49,645 nucleotides of DNA, from contig CALRFD010000002.1 in the NCBI GenBank assembly GCA_943356485.1, positions 202,442 to 252,086 on the forward strand, written 5' to 3'. Below the pieces are notes generated by a model. That model saw only the letters and a list, made by a program, of their open reading frames with translations, searched no databases and was not told the origin of the DNA. Positions within the stretch are counted from its first letter, which is position 1. Every line of letters starts with the position of its first letter. This DNA comes from Patescibacteria group bacterium. Its GTDB lineage: Bacteria > Patescibacteriota > Microgenomatia > Daviesbacterales > UBA10151. Shown one piece after another: positions 1 through 7,760 of this stretch. Position numbers and translations under genes: made by a program.

Positions 1-870
1 TTTGGCATTTTTGGCAATTTGGGTACCGTATTTTTTAAACGAAGGCTTTAGAGCCTCTTCCAGACAAACAGCTATTCCTGCTGTTTGATGATTATGCGGC
101 CCACCCTGCAATCCTGGGATTATCGCTCTTTCTACTTTACCTTTAAGCTCAGGGTCTTTTTTCAAACCCCTTTCAGTTATCATGATCATCGCACCACGGG
201 GTCCTCTTAGCGTTTTATGGGTGGTGGTCATAATAATATCAACATAAGGAACTGGTGATTCGTGTTCTCCTGCAATAATTAATCCTGTTATATGCGAACA
301 GTCTGCTGCTAGCGTTGCCCCGACTTTATCGGCAATTTTTCTAAACCTGGAATAATCCAACTTGTAAGGATAGGCCGTTGTACCTGCCCAGATCATTTTG
401 GGCTTGTGCTTTATGGCCAAGCTTTCCAGCTCATCAAAATCTATCCTCCAGTCTTTACCAACATTGTAGTTAACTGCTTTATAAAAAATACTGGAGAAAT
501 TTAATTTTGCACCGTGTGTTAAATGACCACCTGATGCTAGAGATAATCCCATTATTACATCTCCTGGGCTACAAACAGCCATGGTCAAAGCCATGTTAGC
601 CGGAGAACCTGAGTGGGATTGAACAAATGCAGCCGGAACTTTAAATAATTTTTTGGCTAAATCTACTGCATAATTTTCTATCTTATCTATTATTTCGTTC
701 CCGCCATAATATCTTCTGCCTGGAAAGCCTTCTGAGTATTTATTGGTAAGGATTGAACCTAAAGCTTTTAAAACATCTTCTGAGACATAATTTTCAGAGG
801 GTATCATCTCTAACCCGTATTTTTGTCTGTGAGCTTCTTTAGCAATAAGTGAAAAGACTTTTGATGCCAT
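1..870 (-). CDS. glyA: Serine hydroxymethyltransferase, 3'-truncated by window edge
   Basis: PLP-dependent enzyme that converts serine plus tetrahydrofolate to glycine plus methylene-tetrahydrofolate in the cytoplasm, feeding thymidylate synthase. The 290 visible codons start at the ATG whose first base is 870 (MASKVFSLIAKEA) and run off the left edge. Family motifs seen: SEN near residue 25, the EGFPGRRYYGG stretch typical of SHMT, and TTTHKTLRGPRG, whose lysine is the one that holds PLP in this family. It lies 27 nt downstream of pdxT, so cofactor synthesis and a major cofactor user are probably co-transcribed. The C-terminal third is not visible. Confidence 0.95.
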   Translation of the reverse strand, partial: MASKVFSLIAKEAHRQKYGLEMIPSENYVSEDVLKALGSILTNKYSEGFPGRRYYGGNEIIDKIENYAVDLAKKLFKVPAAFVQSHSGSPANMALTMAVCSPGDVIMGLSLASGGHLTHGAKLNFSSIFYKAVNYNVGKDWRIDFDELESLAIKHKPKMIWAGTTAYPYKLDYSRFRKIADKVGATLAADCSHITGLIIAGEHESPVPYVDIIMTTTHKTLRGPRGAMIMITERGLKKDPELKGKVERAIIPGLQGGPHNHQTAGIAVCLEEALKPSFKKYGTQIAKNAK

Positions 871-897
871 CGAAATGATAATGTATAGTGACAAGGC

Positions 898-1518
898 TCA
901 GGAGTCAAGAGTCAAGATTAAATTAAAGGTTCCTGCTATTTTTTTTATAAAATATTCATGAAATATGGTAGTGGTTAATTCCGGATGGAAACACAGCGCT
1001 AGATAATAGTTTCCATTGATCCTTTGTTCACAGGCTATAACCTCATCCTGATTCTTAGCCAATACTTTTATGTTTTTCCCGACACTTTTTATTCTGGGAG
1101 CCCTGATAAAGACTGCCTTAATATTGCCTAATTCGGTTTTAATTTCGGTTTCAAATGAATCGTTTTGTCTGCCATAGGCATTTCTGTCTATCTCTATATC
1201 CATCAGCTCCAATGTTTTTTGATCCGGGGTTTTATTATCAACAGTTTTTGCTAACATTATGGCTCCGGCACAGGTTCCAAAGATATTTTTTACCTGTTTA
1301 ATCTGCTCAAAAATTCCTTCTCTTTGACAAAGTTTATAAAGAGTCGTACTCTCACCTCCAGGGATTATTAAACCCGCAAGATTTATTATATCCTCTTTTA
1401 TTCTAACCGGGATAACTTCTATATTTTGTTTAAGTTTTTTAGCGGCATTCTTAGCCGCTTCAAGATGTTCCTCTACATCGCCATGATATGCCAGTATACC
1501 TATTTTCAACTGTTTCAT
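898..1518 (-). CDS. pdxT: Pyridoxal 5'-phosphate synthase, glutaminase subunit
   Basis: Hydrolyses glutamine and channels ammonia to PdxS for de novo PLP synthesis. It has 206 residues, slightly above the usual ~190. Seen: the oxyanion motif PGGEST (53-58), nucleophile Cys83 in GTCAGA, and His178/Glu180 in CFHPE, completing the class-I amidotransferase triad. It starts 2 nt after the pdxS stop, so translation is probably coupled. The last residues (LTLDS and the stop) are encoded by a copy of the dispersed GAGTCAAG repeat, so the C-terminal tail has probably been rewritten by repeat spread. Confidence 0.96.
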   Translation of the reverse strand: MKQLKIGILAYHGDVEEHLEAAKNAAKKLKQNIEVIPVRIKEDIINLAGLIIPGGESTTLYKLCQREGIFEQIKQVKNIFGTCAGAIMLAKTVDNKTPDQKTLELMDIEIDRNAYGRQNDSFETEIKTELGNIKAVFIRAPRIKSVGKNIKVLAKNQDEVIACEQRINGNYYLALCFHPELTTTIFHEYFIKKIAGTFNLILTLDS

Positions 1519-1520
1519 AG

Positions 1521-2429
1521 CTAAATACCTCTTTGCGACAACCTGGTAGTGAGTGTGGATATTTCCTGTCCAACCATTGCTTCTCCTAAGTTCTTACTGG
1601 CTTGCGCAATTTTTAAGGGTTCGCTAAAATGTGCCACTGAATCTACTATTGCTTTAGCCATTTTAGTGGGACTGCTGCTTTTAAATATTCCGGATCCGAC
1701 AAACACTCCGTCAACCCCAAGCTGCATACAAAAAGCCGCATCTGCCGGAGTAGCAATTCCACCTGCTGCAAAATTTACCACCGGAAGCCTGCCAAGTTTC
1801 GCCACTTTTCTAATCAGATCAATTGAAACTTTATATTCAACTGCTTTTTCTCTAAGTTTTTTTTGATTGTTTCGCTTTAAAAAATTCTGTAACTCTAATA
1901 TACCGGACTGCAGCGCCCTTATATGTCTGGTTGCTTCCACAATATTCCCGCTACCAGCCTCTCCTTTAGTTCTGATCATCGCCGCCCCTTCTTCTATCCG
2001 CCTCAGCGCCTCCCCTAAATCCCTCGCTCCGCAAACAAAGGGTGTCGTAAACTCGCTCTTATTGATATGAAACTGCTCATCTGCAACCGTTAAAACCTCA
2101 CTCTCGTCAATAAAATCAACTTCCAAAGCTTGTAGTACCTGTGCTTCAACAAAATGTCCAATCCTACATTTGGCCATGACAGGAATAGTAACTGACTGCT
2201 GAATCTCAATTATCCTTGTTGGATCTGCCATTCTCGCAACACCGCCAGCAGCCCGGATATCAGAAGGTACCCTTTCCAAAGCCATCACTGCAACTGCGCC
2301 GGCTTCTTCTGCTATTTTAGCCTGAGCGGCAGTGGTCACATCCATAATAACCCCGCCCTTTAACATCTGTGCCAAACCCGATTTTAAGCGGAAAGTTCCC
2401 TTGGTTTGTTTAAATTTATTTTTATACAT
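1521..2429 (-). CDS. pdxS: Pyridoxal 5'-phosphate synthase, lyase subunit
   Basis: Forms the PLP ring from ribose 5-phosphate, glyceraldehyde 3-phosphate and ammonia from PdxT, as a (beta/alpha)8 barrel in a dodecamer. It has 302 residues, normal length. Catalytic residues by family comparison: Asp30, Lys87 (in VMAKCRIGH) and the lysine of [10 protein letters not shown] near 155. The first ~17 residues are a slightly long variable head; the chosen ATG at 2429 leaves about 60 nt to dnaX. First gene of pdxS-pdxT-glyA. A TATAGT-like -10 lies about 12 nt before the start, but the -35 is poor. Confidence 0.97.
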   Translation of the reverse strand: MYKNKFKQTKGTFRLKSGLAQMLKGGVIMDVTTAAQAKIAEEAGAVAVMALERVPSDIRAAGGVARMADPTRIIEIQQSVTIPVMAKCRIGHFVEAQVLQALEVDFIDESEVLTVADEQFHINKSEFTTPFVCGARDLGEALRRIEEGAAMIRTKGEAGSGNIVEATRHIRALQSGILELQNFLKRNNQKKLREKAVEYKVSIDLIRKVAKLGRLPVVNFAAGGIATPADAAFCMQLGVDGVFVGSGIFKSSSPTKMAKAIVDSVAHFSEPLKIAQASKNLGEAMVGQEISTLTTRLSQRGI

Positions 2430-2488
2430 TTTGTTGGGGCAACTATACTATATCTTCTGATAAAAATGAATAGTAGACAAAAATTAAA

Positions 2489-4135
2489 TTAGTTTATTGT
2501 ATCAGAGGCAAAAATTTCCGCTGCCGCGCGGATAATTTCATCATCAGCAGCCACCTCAATATTTGCCAAATCCTGCAGGCTTTGAGGTCTAGCTTTCAAT
2601 ATTGTTGTTACCTTGACACCTCTTCCCAAAATATCTGAGAGTATCGATTCCAACAGCTCTCTATTTTTTGGAGCTTCTAAAATTCTCTGATGAAAAGAAT
2701 ATGGAACTTCTACTACAACTACACTCCCATTACACTCTACAACATTTATAGACCTAAGAAGAGCTTCTAAAGAAAAATTATACGGTCTGACAGTTTCTAA
2801 AACAAAAGTCCATTTTTCTTTCAATTTCAGGATATCGGAGGAATCAGAAAGACTCGGAACACCAGATAGATCGGACATAGTCGGAATATCGGTAGATCTG
2901 TTTGTCGGTGTATTAGAATCTTGTTTTTTTTGATTTACTGATTCACTGATTTCCTGAAATTCTGATTTTCTGATTTCATCTGATTTTATCTGACTTTCTG
3001 ACCCACATATCTCCACCGCAGCTAATTCCAAGGGCAGCGAGGGGATTGATATTACTTTCATTTTCTCCAAAGCTTTTTGTAAAACATCTAAATCAAAAAC
3101 TAACTGCTTGTTTTCAAACCTGTTTGAAAATTTTATTAAGTCTTCATATTCTTTTTCCGAAAAATTATCCCTAACCAATTGCTCGCCTAACCCGTTTTTA
3201 ATAAAAATTAAATTCCTTAAAATATCCATCAAATAAAGTATTAATTCCTTTATCTCAATTTCCTCTTCCACTGCTTTTGTAATTATTAACAAAGCTTCTT
3301 TGATATCTCTGCTTAAAAAAGTTTCAAGAAGCTTGGATAAATTATCGAAACTGGAAGATTTAAAAAGATTTTCTAAGACCTTTACTGTAAGTCGTCCTTC
3401 CAGTGTGGAGATCTGGTCTAGCAGTTTAACGCCATCTCTAAAACTACCCGCTGAGCTTTTCACTAAAAATTTTAAGGCCTCCTCATCAATATTTATTTCC
3501 TCCTCTTTGACAATTTTTTGTAGAGCCTCTAGAAGCTGATCCGGTGTTGCCAGCTTAAAGTCTAACCTTTGTACCCGAGAGACTATTGTCTTTGGTATTT
3601 TTGAGGCTTCAGTTGTTGCTAAAATAAATATGGCATGGCTGGGAGGTTCTTCTAAAGTTTTCAAAAGAGCGTTAAAAGCCTCTGTTGTCAGCATATGCAC
3701 TTCATCAATAATATAGACTTTTTTTTTGGCTGCGGTTGGGGATAATTTTATTTTTTCCCGGAGAGCGCGTATATCCTCAATCCCTCTGTTTGAAGCAGCG
3801 TCTATTTCAATAAGATCCAAATTACTCCCATCTGTTATGGAGATACAGGTTTGGCATTTGTTACAAGGATAGTCCCTAGTCGCTAGAGTCAAGGATCCAG
3901 ACTGCTCATCAGTTTCTTTTCCTTGACTCTCACAATTAATCATCTTTGCCAGTATCCTGGCTGTTGAAGTTTTCCCAGTTCCCCTGGGGCCTACAAAAAG
4001 ATAGCCGTGAGCGAGTTTTCCGTTTAAAAAAGCAGAGATGAGAGTTTTTTTGACCAAATCCTGACCAACCAAACTGTCGAGACTTTGGGGACGGTATTTT
4101 AAATAATAAGCAATATTCTCCTGTTTTACCGGCAT
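2489..4135 (-). CDS. dnaX: DNA polymerase III gamma/tau subunit (clamp loader ATPase)
   Basis: ATPase of the clamp-loader complex. It has 548 residues, between gamma and tau lengths. Seen: Walker A GPRGTGKT (49-56), Walker B DEVH (144-147), and a zinc site with Cys68, Cys91, Cys94 and Cys97. The spacing from Cys68 to Cys91 is 22 residues, against about 8 in well-studied DnaX; the extra residues are encoded by 3876-3925, which contains a CTAGTCGCTAGAGTC repeat, so a repeat has entered the zinc-finger loop in frame. A low-complexity Ser/Asp linker (about 385-435) precedes a C-terminal domain that could be tau-like. Last gene of the tig-led operon, 14 nt after ybeY. Confidence 0.95.
   Translation of the reverse strand: MPVKQENIAYYLKYRPQSLDSLVGQDLVKKTLISAFLNGKLAHGYLFVGPRGTGKTSTARILAKMINCESQGKETDEQSGSLTLATRDYPCNKCQTCISITDGSNLDLIEIDAASNRGIEDIRALREKIKLSPTAAKKKVYIIDEVHMLTTEAFNALLKTLEEPPSHAIFILATTEASKIPKTIVSRVQRLDFKLATPDQLLEALQKIVKEEEINIDEEALKFLVKSSAGSFRDGVKLLDQISTLEGRLTVKVLENLFKSSSFDNLSKLLETFLSRDIKEALLIITKAVEEEIEIKELILYLMDILRNLIFIKNGLGEQLVRDNFSEKEYEDLIKFSNRFENKQLVFDLDVLQKALEKMKVISIPSLPLELAAVEICGSESQIKSDEIRKSEFQEISESVNQKKQDSNTPTNRSTDIPTMSDLSGVPSLSDSSDILKLKEKWTFVLETVRPYNFSLEALLRSINVVECNGSVVVVEVPYSFHQRILEAPKNRELLESILSDILGRGVKVTTILKARPQSLQDLANIEVAADDEIIRAAAEIFASDTIN
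3876..3928. repeat. GAGTCAAG-family repeat inside dnaX
   Basis: 3876-3894 reads CTAGTCGCTAGAGTCAAGG. Its first 15 nt are identical to 12121-12135 upstream of rseP. A reverse-oriented CCTTGACTC follows at 3921-3929. The stretch is translated in frame within the DnaX zinc-finger loop, between Cys68 and Cys91. Confidence 0.7.
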
Positions 4136-4149
4136 AAAATTAATTAAAA

Positions 4150-4563
4150 TTAAACGTGGTGAATTCCTAAAAGGTGATTTATACCGTGTTCAACTAATTT
4201 CCTGATTTCATCATCTATAGAAACTCCATCATATGAGGCATCTTCCATTACCTGCGGATAGGAAATAACAATATCTCCTAATCTTAATACCCTGTCCGGT
4301 GAGGCAACAAAACCAATCCTGGGGATATGCTGCAAACTAGCTGGAGCTGCTTCCTCCAGAGCAAACGACAGAATATCAGTAGTTGAATCTATGCCTCGAT
4401 ATTTCCGATTCAACTCATGCATTTTTCTATCACCAACAACATTTATTCCTACCTCAACTTTTCCAGAAATTCTATTTTTTTGTAAAGTTTCCAATACTAT
4501 TGCTCTTATTGACACTTTATTTATATTATATCTTGGGTCTGAATTAACAATAATATTAATCAT
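4150..4563 (-). CDS. ybeY: Endoribonuclease YbeY (rRNA maturation)
   Basis: Single-strand metallo-endoribonuclease for 16S rRNA 3' processing and ribosome quality control. Counting from ATG 4563 it has 137 residues and stops right after the metal site HGINHLLGIHH, which keeps all three zinc histidines in the H-x3-H-x5-H pattern. Conserved TDILSF and LGDIVIS are also present. A GTG six codons upstream (4581) is open, but those codons are the arm of a dispersed palindromic element (4570-4638), so I prefer ATG 4563. It sits between yqeY and dnaX in one operon. The C-terminus is minimal, with only one residue after the last histidine. Confidence 0.92.
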   Translation of the reverse strand: MINIIVNSDPRYNINKVSIRAIVLETLQKNRISGKVEVGINVVGDRKMHELNRKYRGIDSTTDILSFALEEAAPASLQHIPRIGFVASPDRVLRLGDIVISYPQVMEDASYDGVSIDDEIRKLVEHGINHLLGIHHV

Positions 4564-4569
4564 AATTTT

Positions 4570-4638
4570 GTCATTCCGCACTTGATGCGGAATCTATACA
4601 AATAAATTTTATGGATCCTGAATCAAGTTCAGGATGAC
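4570..4638. repeat. Double-hairpin palindromic element, copy 1
   Basis: A 69-nt element bounded by GTCATTCC and GGATGAC. It holds two hairpins (ATTCCGCA...TGCGGAAT and ATCCTGAA...TTCAGGAT) joined by an AT-rich centre containing GGAATCTATAC and TATGGATCC. The same layout in reverse orientation occurs inside pyrC at 39335-39402, with different but again self-complementary stems. Here it fills the whole gap between yqeY and ybeY. It resembles in style the coding-region palindromic elements known from Rickettsia; homology is not claimed. Confidence 0.8.
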
Positions 4639-4639
4639 A

Positions 4640-5083
4640 CTAGGGTGTCAGCTTCTCCTTAACCAGACTGCTCACAACTCCACCTTCTGCTTGACCTTTT
4701 ACCTTAGCCATTACCGAACCTATTACTTTACCCATATCAGAAATAGAAGTTGCGCCCATTTCATTTATAGTTGTTTCAATTATTTTAGTCAATTCCTCAT
4801 TTGAAAGTTGAGCCGGTAAATAACCTGCTAAAACCTGACTCTCTGATTCCTCTGCTAAAGCCTGCTCTTCCCTAGATCCTAAACGGAAAGCGCTTGCAGC
4901 TTCTTTTCTTTTCTTTATCTCCTTTTGAACTATTAATACTATCTCAGAATCATTTAAGCCCTCACCTTTTTGAATTTGGGCATTCTTAATCTCTGCTAAT
5001 AGAAGCCTCAGTGTGGAAACATTAACTTCCTGTCTGGCAAGCTGAGCAGATTTTAAATCAGATTGTATCTTATCTAGTAACAT
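4640..5083 (-). CDS. yqeY: YqeY/GatB C-terminal-like protein
   Basis: 147-residue helical protein of the YqeY family, related to the tail domain of amidotransferase subunit GatB, which contacts tRNA. Seen: the N-terminal family signature MLLDKIQSDLKSAQ, a KEIKKRKEAA helix, and the C-terminal GKVIGSVMAKVKGQAEGGVV motif typical of this domain. The biochemical role of free-standing YqeY is not established. It follows rpsU by 15 nt, a neighbourhood (rpsU-yqeY-ybeY) that recurs in bacteria and suggests a translation-linked job. Confidence 0.93.
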   Translation of the reverse strand: MLLDKIQSDLKSAQLARQEVNVSTLRLLLAEIKNAQIQKGEGLNDSEIVLIVQKEIKKRKEAASAFRLGSREEQALAEESESQVLAGYLPAQLSNEELTKIIETTINEMGATSISDMGKVIGSVMAKVKGQAEGGVVSSLVKEKLTP

Positions 5084-5098
5084 TTTTAATCTAAGAGT

Positions 5099-5296
5099 TT
5101 ACGCGCCGTATCTCCTTGCTCTCATGATCTTTCTTCTTTTTTCCGCTAGATATTCCTGGCGTTTTTGTGAAGGTTTTTTATATACAGAACGGTCTCTGAT
5201 TTCCTGAACTAAACCTTCTAAAACTACCTTTTTTTGAAATTTTCTAATTACTGAATCGGTTGAATCACCAGGTCCAGCTTTAACTACTATACTCAT
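5099..5296 (-). CDS. rpsU: 30S ribosomal protein bS21
   Basis: 65-residue basic protein of the small subunit platform, near the anti-Shine-Dalgarno region. Family features: the start MSIVVKAGPGDSTDSVIRKFQKK, the middle GLVQEIRDRSVYKKPS, and an Arg/Lys-rich C-terminus ending RRYGA. A strong ribosome binding site, AGGAGGTG, lies in the rpsU-HIT spacer (around 5325-5332). Likely co-transcribed with HIT upstream and yqeY downstream. Confidence 0.96.
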   Translation of the reverse strand: MSIVVKAGPGDSTDSVIRKFQKKVVLEGLVQEIRDRSVYKKPSQKRQEYLAEKRRKIMRARRYGA

Positions 5297-5333
5297 AATT
5301 TTTCAAGCATTGCTTGCAAAAAAACACCTCCTT

Positions 5334-5675
5334 TTAAACAAATTTTTTTAACTCTCCACCGAGTAGATGAAAATGTATATGGGAAACATGTTGAGCTTTT
5401 CCACCATTAACCACAACCCGATATAAATTATCTTTTAAATTATACCTCGTTACCAACTCGTTTACCACCTCAAAAATTTCTGAGAGCAGTTCTCCATCTT
5501 CTTTTTTTAAATCCTGCAAACCAATGATATGCTTTTTTGGAACAATTAGTATATGTACCCGGGCTGATGGATTTATGTCCGGGAAAGCAATAATAGAATC
5601 TGATTCAAAAACTAATTTTGCCGGTAATTTTTTTGCGATAATCTGACAGAAAAGACAATCCACTTTATGCTCCAA
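5334..5675 (-). CDS. HIT family nucleotide hydrolase/transferase (HinT-like)
   Basis: 113-residue histidine-triad protein, normal length for the HinT branch, which hydrolyses purine nucleoside phosphoramidates. The triad is His99-Ile-His101-Phe-His103, with His101 the expected nucleophile. An N-terminal CLFC pair (Cys7, Cys10) is common in bacterial members. FPDINPSARVHILIVPKKH is the family's central strand region. Its start overlaps the tig stop by 11 nt, indicating translational coupling. The exact substrate cannot be read from sequence. Confidence 0.93.
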   Translation of the reverse strand: MEHKVDCLFCQIIAKKLPAKLVFESDSIIAFPDINPSARVHILIVPKKHIIGLQDLKKEDGELLSEIFEVVNELVTRYNLKDNLYRVVVNGGKAQHVSHIHFHLLGGELKKFV

Positions 5676-6780
5676 CTATTTTCTTTAGCAGATCCAGAGT
5701 TCTAGTTTGTCTTAGCGCATGCCTTAAATGAAGCCTTGGCTCTTGTTGCTCAAATTGAGCTTTTACCTTTTGATCTTGAATTTTATCTATCTCTGCCTGC
5801 AATTCCTGGTCTGTAATATTTACGTTCTCGCTCCTTGCAATCTCAGCCAGTCCTAACTCCATTCTCACATTTTTTTCCGCCTGCAGCCTCCATTCATTTT
5901 TAATCTGATCCAGAGTCTTATTTTGGCTTTTTAAGTAATCCTCCAGCAAAAGACCCATATCTGCTACCCGCCGCTGCAGTGAAACTAGCATTCTGTTTAA
6001 CTCGTCATGAATTAGAATCTCCGGCAACTCAACAGATGTTATCTTCTCAACTTCTTGCAAAATGCTTTCTTCGTAGTCCAACTCGTTATTATATTGTGAG
6101 TTTGCCTCTAAATCCTTTCTAACTTTAGCTTTTAAATCAATAAGAGAAACTGCCCCCATTGCTTTTGCAAATTCATCGTTAGGTTGATCTGCTACTGCTG
6201 ATTGTTGAGGTTGGGAACTTCCATTAAAACTAATAGAACCTGATTGTCCGGGCTGATTATTAGCCATACCTTGTCCGATATTGCCTGTAACCTGAGCTCC
6301 AACTGGCTGCCCTGCCGGCAGGCGAGCCTTCCATCTCTTAAACAAATCATCAATTACTTTTTGCTCTTCTACGTCTGTTATGGCCTTTACAGCTGGCTTG
6401 ATTGCTTTAATTGTTTTGTAAGCCCCAACAGAAACCTGCGGCCGGTTTGTGACAACTGCCTTAAATTCTATCTGGCTGCCTTTCACAAAAGAAACCAACT
6501 GGTACTGAGGATAATCTATAGGCACAATATCAGTCCCCTTAAGCGCTTCAATCAAAAGATTCGGCATGATGGTTTTTAATGCTTCATCCTGCAGTCTTGC
6601 TCCAAGCTGCTGTTCAACCATTGGAAGAGGCGCGGCGCCTTTTCTAAATCCTGATATCTCAGTTTCTAAGGCCATCCTTTGCAGAGTCTGATCCCAACTT
6701 TGCTGCAGATCTAACCAGGGAGCAGTTACGGTTATCTCCACAAGTGATTTAGGTTGTTTAACAATATTTTTCGTAATCAT
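5665..6780 (-). CDS. tig: Trigger factor lacking the PPIase domain
   Basis: Ribosome-associated chaperone. It has 371 residues against about 430 for full-length trigger factor. The ribosome-docking signature GFRKG is intact at 44-48, and the C-terminal helical chaperone region spans about 200-371. Where an FKBP-type PPIase domain should lie, there is only a short Gly/Gln/Asn/Ser-rich linker (about 155-200). That linker includes an LPAG segment encoded by the palindrome CCTGCCGGCAGG (6311-6322). First gene of the operon running to dnaX, with a good promoter at 6792-6820. I infer a holdase without prolyl isomerase activity. Confidence 0.93.
   Translation of the reverse strand: MITKNIVKQPKSLVEITVTAPWLDLQQSWDQTLQRMALETEISGFRKGAAPLPMVEQQLGARLQDEALKTIMPNLLIEALKGTDIVPIDYPQYQLVSFVKGSQIEFKAVVTNRPQVSVGAYKTIKAIKPAVKAITDVEEQKVIDDLFKRWKARLPAGQPVGAQVTGNIGQGMANNQPGQSGSISFNGSSQPQQSAVADQPNDEFAKAMGAVSLIDLKAKVRKDLEANSQYNNELDYEESILQEVEKITSVELPEILIHDELNRMLVSLQRRVADMGLLLEDYLKSQNKTLDQIKNEWRLQAEKNVRMELGLAEIARSENVNITDQELQAEIDKIQDQKVKAQFEQQEPRLHLRHALRQTRTLDLLKKIVGA
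6311..6322. repeat. CCTGCCGGCAGG palindrome inside tig
   Basis: A perfect 12-nt GC-rich palindrome in an AT-rich gene, translated as part of the linker that replaces the PPIase domain. The identical 12-mer occurs in pyrG at 24276-24287. Confidence 0.7.
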
Positions 6781-6791
6781 ATTTGCTTGTT

Positions 6792-6820
6792 AATTTAACA
6801 GAAAAATTGATTAAAATCAA
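6792..6820 (-). promoter_or_regulatory. Promoter of the tig-led operon
   Basis: On the minus strand, -35 TTGATT (6815-6820), a 17-nt spacer and -10 TAAATT (6792-6797) preceded by an extended TGt. The expected start point is about 5 nt upstream of the tig ATG. Divergent from the promoter at 6886-6914. Confidence 0.65.
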
Positions 6821-6885
6821 TGATCTTTATCTAAAACCGGAAATCTTTACTTTACAGATAAATTAATCACTTCCAGAGCTGTAAC

Positions 6886-6914
6886 TTGCTTTTAACCCTA
6901 TAGTTTGATAAAAT
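6886..6914 (+). promoter_or_regulatory. Promoter with leaderless geometry
   Basis: -35 TTGCTT (6886-6891), a 17-nt spacer and extended -10 TGaTAAAAT (hexamer 6909-6914). The start codon ATG follows 8 nt after the -10, so the predicted transcript begins at or within 1-2 nt of ATG 6923. Confidence 0.7.
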
Positions 6915-6922
6915 TACCCGCT

Positions 6923-7756
6923 ATGAATAATGAAATTCGGCCTTCTCAAATAACAATTGATTATAATGGAAATTGCGCTAACAGGATAGATTGGCAAACA
7001 GAAAGACTAGCCCTGTTTGCTAAAGTAACTGACCTTAGAACTAAAATCATTATTAAAGATAGTGATGACAGACCTCAATTAGGTATAGAAAGTTTAGGGG
7101 AGAATTTGATATGGAAGAAATTTGCAAACCCGTTGGATTTTTTGCCAGTCAAACCCCTTTTAGGAGAAAAACTTAGAGTTGCCACAAATTTTGAGTCTGG
7201 GGAAGCAACTATATATCTAAACCATCATGTAATTACCCGGGACGTCGTACAAAGATGCAAAGGCCGGATTGATGAGAGGTTATTTGTTGAACAAGTAAAC
7301 ACTTTAGTTAAACAGGGACTGGGAAACGTGCTTGCAAAAGAAAAGCAAAAACAAGTCTTATCCAGTTTATATACTGATGCTAAAGTAGGATTTTTTGGTG
7401 GAATAAGTTATGCTTTTTTTGCTTACCGCCCTTTTAGCTACTTAATAGATTCTCTTCACTCTATGACATCAATACCTGAAAACCACAACTCTCTCAAAGA
7501 TTTTGATGATATAATACACTATTTCCTGGGTCGAATTATCGACTTTGGTTTAGGCTCAGAAGCTTTTATGTATACATTAATATTCTTATTACGGACTAGC
7601 CTGAACTTTATACAAGCGGGTGGAAATGAAAAATATATCCGTTCTTTCCGGGATTTAAATCCCATTTCCCATACCCAAAATTATCTTGCCGGAAGAAGAT
7701 ATCTTGCTACAGAGGGCAAAGAATTAGTTACTTTGCTACCTCCTGATTATAAGTAA
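6923..7756 (+). CDS. Conserved-looking hypothetical protein
   Basis: 277-residue protein that I do not recognise. A TTG 18 nt upstream is open, but the promoter's -10 box lies over it, so ATG 6923 is the start. The N-terminal half is mixed alpha/beta with charged residues; about 150-240 is more hydrophobic (FFGGISYAFFAYRPF, then MYTLIFLLRTSLNFI), perhaps membrane-associated helices. No catalytic motif is evident. It is monocistronic, divergent from tig, and its stop is 4 nt from the convergent proS stop. No terminator is visible there, so its transcript may run antisense into proS. Confidence 0.75.
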   Translation: MNNEIRPSQITIDYNGNCANRIDWQTERLALFAKVTDLRTKIIIKDSDDRPQLGIESLGENLIWKKFANPLDFLPVKPLLGEKLRVATNFESGEATIYLNHHVITRDVVQRCKGRIDERLFVEQVNTLVKQGLGNVLAKEKQKQVLSSLYTDAKVGFFGGISYAFFAYRPFSYLIDSLHSMTSIPENHNSLKDFDDIIHYFLGRIIDFGLGSEAFMYTLIFLLRTSLNFIQAGGNEKYIRSFRDLNPISHTQNYLAGRRYLATEGKELVTLLPPDYK

Positions 7757-7760
7757 ACTG

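Noticed and set aside
1549..2070. Long plus-strand ORFs opposite pdxS
   Set aside because: They are codon-pattern shadows of a strongly conserved gene with no promoter or ribosome binding site.
4564..4581. GTG start for ybeY
   Set aside because: These codons belong to the palindromic element; ATG 4563 is adjacent and matches the family start.
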